From assembly GCA_002633005.1 (NCBI GenBank), contig NMRA01000215.1, positions 474,852 through 538,851 of the forward strand: DNA of 64,000 nt, written 5' to 3'. Below the pieces are notes generated by a model. It was given only the letters and a program-made list of their open reading frames with translations, was not told the origin of the DNA and made no database searches. Shown in pieces: positions 10,901-18,356 of the stretch. This DNA comes from Phoronis australis (taxonomy: Eukaryota > Phoronida > Phoronidae). How positions within the stretch are numbered: the stretch's first letter is position 1; each line of letters opens with the position of its first letter. The translations under genes were made by a program, and so were the position numbers.

Positions 10901-13900
10901 TTATGCGAACTCAAGACGAGTGGCCATTTGTCTGTGTTTGAGCACAGTGAGGGTTTATGCATACATGTACATGTATTAGTTATTTGTCCTAGTAATTTAC
11001 ACTTAAAGCCTATCTTGAACGATAACACCTGTAAATTTGGTTCCTACACTATCTTAAGAGCATCACTCTGAGCCCACTAGTGCCACGTGGAACGAACTAC
11101 TAGGCGTATAGGCTTGCTTTTGTCTACGTCACCACGAAAATCACCTTTTAATTCAAGCAGCTGCAATAGCGTTCTATTCAGACCCCTATTCAATACAACT
11201 GTTATGGGCCTTTTTCTCATGCGTACACCCAACCTAAAATATAGGGGTGGCTCGACTTTTTAGAATGTGGACCTTTTACTAAAAATAAAACGGGGTACTA
11301 AACAAGAAAAAACGAGAAAACGTTTCCATCAGGAAGTGGACTAATGGTCTTAAATTATTTCTTACTTCATTAAAAAGTGATTTTGCGGCTTGCAGAGAAC
11401 TGATCGCTCATTATTGTATATTCTACGTATGAAATGATCCATCGTGAAAAGCTAAGCCCACGTTGTTAAGTATGATCTCATTGACGATCGAATTATCAGG
11501 TGGTAATATTGAAACTATTTTGAAGCCAACTGTAATTAGCTTAAATCAAAAGTTTTGTCTCCGTAGGTGTTTTATAGCCGTATGACATTTTTGGGACATG
11601 GTACCGCTGGTACGTTATCGTTGTACACGAAGCATACAGAATTGTGAACTCCATTACAGGTCGAGCTGTGTCGACTTGCCAACCTCCCAGACTTGAATAC
11701 GTCACACCCCTACGTACGTTCGACGCAGATGAAGTGGATTTCCGACCTTCAGAAAAAGTTTAACATTGATGGCTTCAGGGTGGACACCCCACATCTCGTA
11801 AGTTTCAGAAGGTTATTAATAATTGTCTAAAACAAGAAAAAAATATTTGTGTCTTTCATTTGACATTCTTTCAACAGCATGTGAATGTAACAGGTTCTGC
11901 AGGCAAAATATTTACACGCTTTAGTCCATTGGTTGTTTAGAATTGCCAAGTTAATATCAACTCAAATCCACACTGATCGAAACTGCGTTCGTTTAGACAA
12001 ATTGTGACAGACGGTAGAGACAAAGAGTAGATGAAAGGTGTCATTGCTGACTAAGAACATATTAAAATGATACCATACCTGATTTTGGCCTATTAACAGG
12101 TATTGAAAAAAACTTTCCTTTCCAGTTCTCTGAAACAACTTAATAGAATGCCTTTTAACCCTCTACAACAGTCAAACGTTTGGAGCAATTTCTAACTCCT
12201 TACAAAGTCTGCCAACGGTGTGACCAACGCTTTAGGCGAGATACACAACTGTAGGGAAGACCACCCACCAAAAACCAAAGTGTCCAAATTGTGATTTAAA
12301 GAGTATGAATTTTACTTAAATTTTGCCTTTATGACTCATGTGGTACACCAGTGTTGGGTTAGCACGTGGCAGAACAAGAACTTCATTGGAATGATTCGTT
12401 GGCGAAGCATTAACGTTGAACCATGGGGTAGTTCCATCCTACAATTTCTCAACGCAAATGTTTCTTGCGAGGGTGGTGGGTCTGTGAAACTCAGGCCTAG
12501 TCAAACATAAATCCCAGGATTTGGGTCAACGGTTTACTTGGTTTTAAATGTTTTGTCAGGTTTTAAGAATTGAGCAAACTATGCTGGCCGCTATTTGCAA
12601 AATATGTATAATCGTTGGCTCTTTTCTTTGTCCAGGTTGAGAAACCGTACTGGCGCGAGTTTCAGTCGGCCGCCAATGTCTTTCTTATAGGTGAGGTCAA
12701 CTACGGTGATCGAGAAAACTATACAGACTCTGCGATATACTTGAACTACATGGATTCTGTATTAAACTTCCCTCTTTACTGGGCTCTTAGGAAAGTTTTC
12801 AATGGCAACGAGACCATGAAGTTTTTGGCGGACAGTATCAAAAAGCAGGTACAGTCGTTGTGTTGCTAACTCTGTTAACTCGTAATTGAACAGCAGTTAT
12901 TCCATGCAGAAATTTCTCATCGTATCGTCCTTGACCTCGAACCGTCAAAGTGCGAGGTATGTGGACTTTTTGGGAACATTTTTGTGCTTTGATTGCGACT
13001 TTCTTGCGACGTCGCTGGAGCAGTACACCGTGAATGGTATTATAAGAAAGAACAATTGCTCATGATTTGTTGAACCCCCGTTTTGTGTAAACTTATTGAG
13101 TTACGTCTTTGATATGGACGGCTGAATGGAAGCACCCGTGGAATTTCTAGTCCCGAGTGTCATACCTTGCAGTATTATATGTAGTGTATTGCGTGATGTA
13201 ACGGTGCATTTCTGTTCCTATGTTCAGGTCCGAATCGAGTCATTATAGTGCCAGGCACGGCATCACTAAACATCCGTATGGGTAACTGCAGAATATCGCA
13301 TGGCTCCGCAATGTAATGGTATGGGGCCCGTTCCAAGAAAACTTACTCAGCTAAGACAAACCTTAAATTTCAGTCAATTTTAAATCGTTCCTATAATAAA
13401 TTTTTGCCCTTTTGAGGTTTTATACAGTGTTTAATAATTCTATAACATAAAATCTAACTAAAGAACCACTTATTTGGGGGATAATTGAGGAATTTTAAGT
13501 TTTAAAGAAAAAATAATGATTTTTTTTGGTTTCCCGCCACTTGATGTCATCGGGGAAACACGTTGACCCATCTACAGCATGTGTACAATGGCGAATAGTA
13601 GAGTTTTATGAGTGAAGAAGACTTAGAGAGCGAGTTTGGCGAGTATTTCTTAGAAAGGGGCGATGACGACTCAGAAAATAAATTACACCTAGCCATATCG
13701 ACAGACTGTGTTTGAGGCCATACTAACTGGATCCTCTTGCACCGGCGTCTTCGGCGAATGCAGCCGAGTTGGAGCCTACCATGTCTGTGGACGGTCCTGA
13801 TTTCAGGGATGGCATTTCTGGGTTGAAATGATTGCCTTTTGTTGAATCACGATTTAGATTTCTAATAATGCATAATATGTTTATGTCTTGAACTGTAAAT

Positions 13901-16900
13901 CTATAACCAAAATTTTACCCTGATTGTCGAAGCCCACTCGTGAACGTTGCGGCCACTGGATTGCATTTCTTCGAATGCCGAGGGGGTTTATCAGGAACCA
14001 TAAAATCTAATTATTGTGATGCTAAGTGGATTTTGTTTCTGGTAAATCATACTCGGTTCCATCTTGTCTGTTCCAAATTGACGAAAGCTTTGTACCGTTG
14101 TGTTTAGTCGATTATTTCGGTAGAGTGCCAGATTGCTGCCTCTGTGCCGGCTGCGGCGGTCATGACCTCTAACTATTTAAGTGGCATGTACATTCCATTT
14201 TCTACTACAGGACATTGACGGATATGTGGATAGTATATGCATTCCAACAATATATCGAACAAGAATAGACTGACAAAATTTTCTTACTACAATCACATTC
14301 ATTGTCTCAGTCACAGTTTTGATGCTGAGGCTAATACTCAATATGTGCTTGACAACCACGTTCCAGCTATGGTACAATACAGAGCATCGTTTTTGTCCAC
14401 CAACACTCATCAAATGGGCTCACAGGCTGGAGAAAACATCAAATCTCCATTTCTGCGACGTGCCTAAACAAGATTCTTCAAAATGAGCTGAGCATTGCGT
14501 GGCCTCCAGTGAACCGGTTGCTTGCTCTGCCGTGTCCTGCCATACTGGCCTTGTCCGACGCACGAACCTGTGCCATTTCTGGGCTATCTTAGGACCTTAT
14601 GGGGACAGATAAACTGAAATGTTGTTCTTTGTCCGACTTTTCTTACTGCATCCTCTGCACACTCGCCATTTCATTATACCCGTCTCAACCTCAGTCTCCA
14701 GCTATATTCGTTTCTTTTCGGCCACTCCCACTCACGACTGGTGTAGAACAACTGACGGTGGCGGAGACCGAAGTACCACTGGTGGCGTCACACAAACTTT
14801 CAATCTTTTTAAATTTTGCGTTTATTTCTTGATTAAAAATATACAAATTGCAGTAGAATTACTTAAAATATCGTACCAAAATTGTTGGTAACCGAGTCCA
14901 AGCATCTATGACGTGGGAAGGGTTTAAGATAAAGTTTAAATATTGTATGTCTCAAGATCTTAATTTTACTTAATTTTTGACCATTTTAACGGATGTGGAA
15001 GGTAAGGCAAATCTTAAAATTAAGCCAAAATGAACTTAAGTCAGGATCAATGGCCTACAAAGCCACTACGCGCACTCACTGGTGTGTTATGTTTTAGCGT
15101 GAAGCCTTCAAAGAAGATATGGATATTCTTGGGGTTTTCGTCGACAACCACGACCACGAGCGCTTTCTTCACTTCACACCAGATGCTGTTTTATTAAAAA
15201 ACGCGCTGTCTTACGTCATGATCACTCAAGTAAGCGTTGGCTTCCCGTGATTAAGCTTTGCAACATTTCTGTCTGGGACCACCAGATTTCTATCAATCGT
15301 TTTAGTTCTAGTTACTGGTGGTGCAGTCAGTGAGATTGATAAACTGTAGTACCAGGAAGAGATAAGCACCCAGGTTATTTCATTCTGGTGGTACTTACAT
15401 TTTTTGTTCATGACAGGTATTTATGTTTGGAACTACAAATATTTTCAGTTGGGCAACGGTAATAAAGTTAGTCGTGCCTATTGTAGGGGATCCCGGGCAT
15501 ATATTATGGCACAGAGCAAGCGTTCAAGGGTGCTGGGGATCCGCAGAATCGAGAGTCTCTCTGGCCTCATTATAACACTTCGTCGGATCTGTACAAGGTA
15601 GTTTTATATACAACTGATTACTAGTCGAACTGGCTACTCCGATGTTCTCTTTGCTCATACAACTCAAAGTCTGATCAAAGCACGTTCCAATGTAGTGAAT
15701 AACGAATATAAATATATAAGGCTAGCTGGTCCCATTATTCTCCGGTAAAAACAACTGCAAGGTCATCAGATGCAGAAAGAGCATGTAAATACCACTAACA
15801 AACACAGTTTTGTTATGTTCAACACTGTCAAGCACTTTTGTATAGAAATAGCTAGAGCCTCATACAATGTACTTACATGAACCGTAGTTTTTATTGTCAG
15901 CTGAGAATGACATCATAGAACTAATCAGGCCGATCTGTTCTCATGATGGAGCGATTTAATTTTCACCTATACTATTTGAACTGTGTGTTGGATTCTATCA
16001 TTTCTGGTTAACAGTTTATCAAAATTTTGAGTGACTATCGATTGGGAAACAACTTTCCCATAGACGGGATTCAAGAAGAGATATATGCCTTCCAGTCAAA
16101 GATGGTGATCGGTCGAGTGGATGCTGCAGGGAGAAAGGTCTGTGTTTTCTTTTTTTAAGCGCATATGTTATTGTATCTGTGTACTGCCTGTAGTGTAGCT
16201 GATGATGACATTGTGGAGTAAGAAAACTTCGGAATATGAATCATAGCGTCTGGTTTTATGTTATTTAACTTTCTGCAGACCATCTGGCCAAGAATTGACA
16301 TTATACATTTTACTGAAAATATCTTGTGTAATATTGCTTTAGAAGGACGTTTTACGCTATCCTGATTAACTTCTACTTAGGTTACGTTCCGTGATGTACG
16401 GAGCTCATAGAACTGCAATCGAAGTAGTGGTAACATCTACTATCTTGCATTGAGTTCTCTCTTCCTCTTAATAGGAAGAACGGAAGCGGATTGGTGTGTG
16501 CGCAAATTTGAAGCCCTGACCAACCCAACACCTTGGGCAACGGGGGAAATACCTAAATGATGAAAAACCTTACCGCCGGTAATGCTATACGGCATTGTTT
16601 TGGATACTCACCCGATCCATACACCGTAACACGGTTGGAGGTGTAACTGAAAAAGTTTCTTCAACAGCTTTCACCTCTGTGCATGCTATACCGTTCAACA
16701 ATTCAATGTTACCAGCGAAGTCGTGACTGTCTTACGAGATCAATAAACTCGCTCCTTGAAAGTGGCGGTCCAAGAATGTCTTGCGGTAAACCACATGAGT
16801 TCAATCTCATGAAGTCAGTCATGGCATTGCTGCCACCCGGTCACCAATAACGTTGAATTGTTTGATAGCGTAGCACGTCCTATAAACGCACTGCATACGC

Positions 16901-18356
16901 ACGGATGAAGGTTGTCACGGTAACCCTTTCAGTCACATCTTTAACCGTATTGAAAATGGTTGTTAATGTCAGGACGAAATGCGGATCGGAACCATTAACG
17001 CCAAAGGAATAGGCCTTACGAAAATATTATTCGCAAACAACTGCTTCTCTCTTTAGCTCATTGCTGTGATAAGAAAGTCACGAAATGGCGGACAACTGGT
17101 TTTGGCAGGGAAGAGCAGGGAAAAGTACAACTCGGACAAAAACAGAAGTAAGTTCAACGCTTATTGACATGAACGATGGCAGACATACACGATTACGTGT
17201 GCGGCCATTCACGTGATGTAGACAGGTCACTGTCAGTAACAGGGTATATTTTTCTGGCTCGTGTCTCACATTGATTTATCGTATGGGAACAGAATGGTGA
17301 CCAATTAGTGTACGTGATTTTGGCACGAGAAGAATTGGAATGGCGTGAATAGAGACCTATCAATAGTATACTATGCACTGAGGTGAAGCTTATTGCTGCT
17401 TCAGTTTCCACCAGATTTTTAACCAAAATTCTTACCCTTAAACTTCCGATGAAAAGACAGCCAGCGTCAAATATAGGATGAATTGCAAAACTGACACTTA
17501 TCATCCCCAAACCACCACTCCCCTGTCACATGAATCAACACTAGATTCGAAAAGCCAATTTTGTACAGATGAAAGAAATGTGGTCCAAAAGAGCCGCCTG
17601 CACCCACCCAATCAGATAATTTTGGGATTGTGAATGGTTTGACGACTACCTGAAGTCAAAGCAATGTAATAATGTTGCAGGTAGCCTCTTTGAGCAAAAG
17701 GAAAACTACAGGCCATCGTAGTGGACTTTTTTGCCTCACAGTATGTTCACGAGCACAAGTGCACCAGATTCTTTGAATCTACTTGCAATCTTGTCTTGAA
17801 AACTGCCCTCTCGGCTACAGTCTACACTATACAATGCCACCTAGCCGGACCTAAAGCGAACCAGTCGGATGCCTCTTATGGAATGTGTACTATTCAACGA
17901 GTCTGTGGCAGTTGAAATTTCATAAAAACTGTCACCAACCCAAATATTTATATTTTGCCATTATGTTCAAGTTCTTTGCTGAGACCTGCTCAAATTTCAC
18001 GAAATGTCTGTTTTCCAAGATCGACTTCACTGAACTAGGCCTGACACAATCATGTTCTCTAATTACGATATGTTTCCTGTTATACAGTTTACGTGAATGT
18101 CTTCAACTCTTCCGATACAATGGTTGTGGGAAACGGTGCGTTTGGAAGCGGACAAATACATTTGAAAATGGCAGACACAGGCCTTCCTCTCATCTACGAG
18201 TTGAGGGATAAACCGACTGCAAAGCCGCCTAGTGCAGGTTCGACTGGAACATGTGCGTATTGTTATTGTTTGTACCTTTTGACTCTAACTCAGTTTCGTG
18301 TCCATTTTGAATTAACTCTGTCAAGCGGGGATGGATCTCGGAGTCACTTTCTGTAA
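1816..18356 (+). CDS. Secreted fungal/Dictyo-type alpha-amylase (GH13), 11 exons
   Basis: Predicted alpha-amylase that hydrolyses internal alpha-1,4-glucosidic bonds of starch or glycogen, secreted. Exons: 1816-1917, 3065-3188, 5895-6063, 10207-10360, 11660-11797, 12636-12848, 15098-15229, 15487-15597, 16015-16137, 17057-17147, 18088-18356. All joins keep frame (541 codons). Residues 1-20 are a signal peptide. GH13 region I DVVANHMG is at 131-138; region V LPDL at 192-195; region II GFRVDTPHL at 221-229 with nucleophile D225; region III GEV with acid/base E249; region IV FVDNHDHERF with D319. Cysteine spacing and the order of motifs follow Aspergillus Taka-amylase (about 499 aa) rather than the classical bilaterian amylase. 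N135, E185 and D194 match its calcium ligands. Oddities: H228-L229 replace the usual Lys-His of region II, and the C-terminus is uncertain (alternative 3' exons at 21233 and 22471). Introns carry several transposon relics. Class and catalytic residues are confident; exact 3' end is not. Confidence 0.9.
1918..3064 (+). other. Amylase intron 1
   Basis: About 1.15 kb. No repeat family or hidden gene is recognised. Small open frames on both strands show no known motif. Confidence 0.6.
3065..3188 (+). CDS. Amylase exon 2: first beta-alpha segment
   Basis: Residues 35-75 plus the first base of codon 76. Begins ILTDRF and contains CSDLRSFCGGTFKGI, whose two cysteines align with the Cys30-Cys38 disulfide of Taka-amylase. 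Acceptor CATAG, donor G|GTAAGT, phase 1. Confidence 0.9.
3189..5894 (+). other. Amylase intron 2
   Basis: About 2.7 kb, AT-rich. Holds the degenerate ACTTA/CGTTTT repeat cluster at 4320-4680. It also has a short block near 3720-3850 that recurs in diverged form near 17470-17560, probably an old dispersed repeat. No coding sequence is recognised. Confidence 0.55.
4320..4680. repeat. Degenerate AACTTAMGTTTT repeat cluster
   Basis: The words ACTTACGTTTT, AACTTAAGTTCT, ACGTAAGTTCT and close variants recur at roughly 20-40-bp intervals in both orientations. Many are near-palindromes of the AAACTTAAGTTT kind. No clean unit or terminal repeat is visible, so this looks like a decayed satellite or an AT-rich foldback region inside intron 2. 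Confidence 0.5.
5895..6063 (+). CDS. Amylase exon 3: region I start, substrate-binding YHGYW
   Basis: Completes codon 76 and runs to two bases of codon 132. Contains ANAIWISPV (beta-2/beta-3 region of GH13), GYHGYW, which matches the substrate-binding Tyr-His stretch of Taka-amylase, and ends in VMVDV. Donor GT|GTAAGC, phase 2; the next exon supplies VANHMG. Confidence 0.92.
6315..6437. mobile_element. Small inverted-repeat element (MITE-like), 123 bp
   Basis: Left end TGGCGTAGATGAAGTAATAT (6315-6334, pairing region to 6338) is the inverted match of 6414-6437 with one mismatch over 24 bp. The interior has a further weak GACCG/CGGTC stem. No clear target-site duplication is visible. It lies about 75 bp from the larger TTAA-flanked transposon in the same intron. 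Classification beyond 'MITE-like' is not possible from one copy. Confidence 0.6.
6513..6670 (+). repeat. Left terminal inverted repeat of the TTAA transposon
   Basis: Matches the inverse complement of 8055-8208 almost base for base, from AGGCAAAGGCAACC to GTGACGTTTAGGAGGCAAGC. The left arm has three GGTT units in tandem where the right has two. Confidence 0.88.
6850..7245 (+). CDS. P2X7-C-terminus-like Cys-motif protein of the transposon, truncated
   Basis: About 132 codons from the ATG at 6850 (an upstream in-frame ATG at 6832 gives 137). The N-terminal half is acidic and serine-rich. Codons at about 7060-7116 give WCKCTMCVVMPTSMECLCC, resembling the WCxCGxCxxMPTxxExxCCxE signature of the P2X7 receptor cytoplasmic ('ballast') domain, which is also found in many stand-alone invertebrate proteins. 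The usual following block (a CxxxHPxF-type stretch) is missing. From about 7175 on, the frame reads antisense to the THAP gene and is unlikely to be authentic. So this appears to be the 5' part of a gene cut by internal deletion. Role in transposition unknown; DNA or zinc binding is only a guess. Confidence 0.6.
   Translation: MAGVGDPYHSDSSVSDGDLVHSSGDEEFFHGHSVGGYIFEPEYNEAEYAQAQGAVERPDAASEDRRGDTSWCKCTMCVVMPTSMECLCCSEFDEAKPLLDMVKWTSGIPRTDEQLFHLPECPATHFLWMVT
6936..7943 (-). CDS. THAP-domain transposon protein, 3' truncated
   Basis: Open for 335 codons; only about the first 252 (7943 to ~7190) look authentic. THAP zinc finger: C5 and C10, HRFP at 24-27, W36, C60 and H63, and DAIPSVL at 89-95 in place of the AVPTIF motif, giving the complete C2CH module that binds DNA. 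A Ser/Pro/Thr-rich linker follows to about residue 200. Next come FDKFIVDLSKVLELFRRC and a second Cys cluster (C218, C221, C243, H247), a pattern I associate with THAP-bearing transposon proteins. There the authentic frame stops after GKWNS. The remaining ~80 codons are antisense to the P2X7-like frame. The catalytic core is absent. The protein would bind transposon ends but could not cut. Confidence 0.7.
   Translation of the reverse strand: MPHCCCVPGCSNYRLTRALGVPLHRFPMDDTLRRTWLVRVKNAALPVHATYKAVENYRVCGKHFLPSDYERDLYAELMKVPAKQRLKKDAIPSVLIPGSAPSPPPRSAFLKREASRAVASTVTGASGGTSSTVTRASERTPERAIPGTSSDSPCAVFSSPEPLSSPAAILSSGSDYRLSSTPSEEDSSSSSEQIGEPNFDKFIVDLSKVLELFRRCQVCGDGVTRHGVSSLGAQVTIQRKCVAGHSGKWNSCSSVRGMPEVHLTMSSSGLASSNSEQHKHSIEVGITTHIVHLHQDVSPRLSSEAASGLSTAPCACAYSASLYSGSKMYPPTECP
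8055..8208 (-). repeat. Right terminal inverted repeat of the TTAA transposon
   Basis: Inverse complement of the left arm, ending GGTTGCCTTTGCCT next to TTAA at 8209-8212. Confidence 0.88.
8213..10206 (+). other. Remainder of amylase intron 3
   Basis: No further gene or complete element recognised. A G-rich stretch at 9203-9222 could form a G-quadruplex. Confidence 0.55.
9203..9222 (+). other. G-quadruplex motif in intron 3
   Basis: Four closely spaced G runs (GGGTGGGGCGGGTGGGGG) with single-base loops, a textbook intramolecular quadruplex pattern on the transcribed-sense strand. Function unknown. Confidence 0.6.
10207..10360 (+). CDS. Amylase exon 4: region I end and domain B
   Basis: Begins with the last base of codon 132, then VANHMG (N135, H136), and codes for 51 residues of domain B with four cysteines and an N-glycosylation sequon (NWT, NET, NQT). 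The stretch YHDFVPFN...HYHSLCHIRNW aligns with the Taka domain-B loop. The donor is GAG|GTTAGC, a weak but GT-type site, phase 0. Confidence 0.88.
10361..11659 (+). other. Amylase intron 4
   Basis: About 1.3 kb. Around 11205-11290 is a fragment resembling the repeat at 52135-52200 and 58810-58850 (shared GCGCACCCAGCCTAAAATAT-like core). Nothing else is recognised. Confidence 0.5.
11660..11797 (+). CDS. Amylase exon 5: regions V and II, catalytic nucleophile
   Basis: 46 codons in phase 0 at both ends. E185 and C187 correspond to the VEDC stretch of Taka-amylase, LPDL is region V (D194), and the exon ends with GFRVDTPHL (221-229). D225 is the predicted nucleophile and R223 the invariant arginine. 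The two residues that are Lys209-His210 in Taka-amylase are His228-Leu229 here. Exon ends CTC|GTAAGT, a strong donor, so mis-splicing is an unlikely explanation. Confidence 0.92.
11798..12635 (+). other. Amylase intron 5
   Basis: About 840 bp with no recognised element. Confidence 0.6.
12636..12848 (+). CDS. Amylase exon 6: region III, acid/base Glu
   Basis: 71 codons, phase 0. FLIGEVNYGD holds the acid/base E249. Later YLNYMDSVLNFPLYWALRKVF matches the MDGVLNYPIYY stretch of the fungal enzymes. Acceptor TCCAG, donor CAG|GTACAG. Confidence 0.92.
12849..15097 (+). other. Amylase intron 6
   Basis: About 2.25 kb. Possible degenerate DNA-transposon remnant at about 13320-15060 (listed separately). 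No intact gene. Confidence 0.5.
13324..15056 (+). mobile_element. Possible decayed DNA-transposon remnant
   Basis: An ATG at 13608 opens an acidic N-terminus (MSEEDLESEFGEYFLERGDD) like those of piggyBac-type transposases, then hits a stop. Around 14345-14420 the translation, with frame changes, vaguely resembles a transposase core. The outer ends (near 13324 and 15056) share only a loose GGCC...ACTTA...TTAA-like inverted similarity. There is no clear duplication of a target site. Weak evidence; it could be ordinary intron DNA. Confidence 0.25.
15098..15229 (+). CDS. Amylase exon 7: region IV
   Basis: 44 codons, phase 0. GVFVDNHDHERF (312-323) is region IV: H318 and D319 are the conserved transition-state-stabilising pair, corresponding to FVENHDNPRF in Taka-amylase. 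Donor CAA|GTAAGC. Confidence 0.92.
15487..15597 (+). CDS. Amylase exon 8: region VII, GIPxIYYGTEQ
   Basis: 37 codons, phase 0. GIPGIYYGTEQAFKGAGDPQ matches the GIPIIYAGQEQ stretch of GH13 enzymes at the end of the barrel. It is followed by NRESLWPHYNTSSDLYK. Acceptor TTGTAG, donor AAG|GTAGTT. Confidence 0.92.
15598..16014 (+). other. Amylase intron 8
   Basis: About 420 bp; nothing recognised. Confidence 0.6.
16015..16137 (+). CDS. Amylase exon 9: barrel end and start of domain C
   Basis: 41 codons, phase 0: FIKILSDYR...DGIQEEIYAFQSKMVIGRV. The pattern matches the last barrel helix and transition to C-terminal domain C of fungal-type amylases. The donor AAG|GTCTGT is weak but GT-type and keeps frame with exon 10. 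Confidence 0.82.
16138..17056 (+). other. Amylase intron 9
   Basis: About 920 bp; nothing recognised. Confidence 0.55.
17057..17147 (+). CDS. Amylase exon 10: domain C strand
   Basis: 30 codons plus one base, beginning LIAVIRKSRNGGQLVLAG, a beta-strand pattern for domain C. Acceptor TTTAG after a CT-rich tract, donor GAA|GTAAGT in phase 1, which joins correctly to exon 11. No invariant motif falls here, so support is from splice sites and frame. Confidence 0.68.
17148..18087 (+). other. Amylase intron 10
   Basis: About 940 bp. Near 17470-17560 is a block sharing the words CATCCCCAAACC and CAACACTAGA with intron 2 (3770-3810), probably an old dispersed repeat. Otherwise nothing. Confidence 0.5.
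18088..18356 (+). CDS. Amylase exon 11: domain C end, read-through terminus
   Basis: Joins in phase 1 as IYVNVFNSSDTMVV, then GNGAFGSGQIHLKMADTGLP and IYELRDKP, clear domain C strands. After KPTAKPPSAG the frame runs on through CAYCYCLYLLTLTQF to TAA at 18354-18356. No AATAAA follows within a few hundred bases. A potential donor at GCAG|GTTCGA (about 18237) or ACAT|GTGCGT (about 18252) suggests the real transcript may splice onward, so the last ~35 codons are doubtful. Confidence 0.72.

Noticed and set aside
15404-15486. Extension of amylase exon 8 upstream to 15404
   Set aside because: The TTGTAG acceptor at 15486 gives the conserved GIPGIYYGTEQ directly after exon 7; the upstream frame differs from the conserved one.
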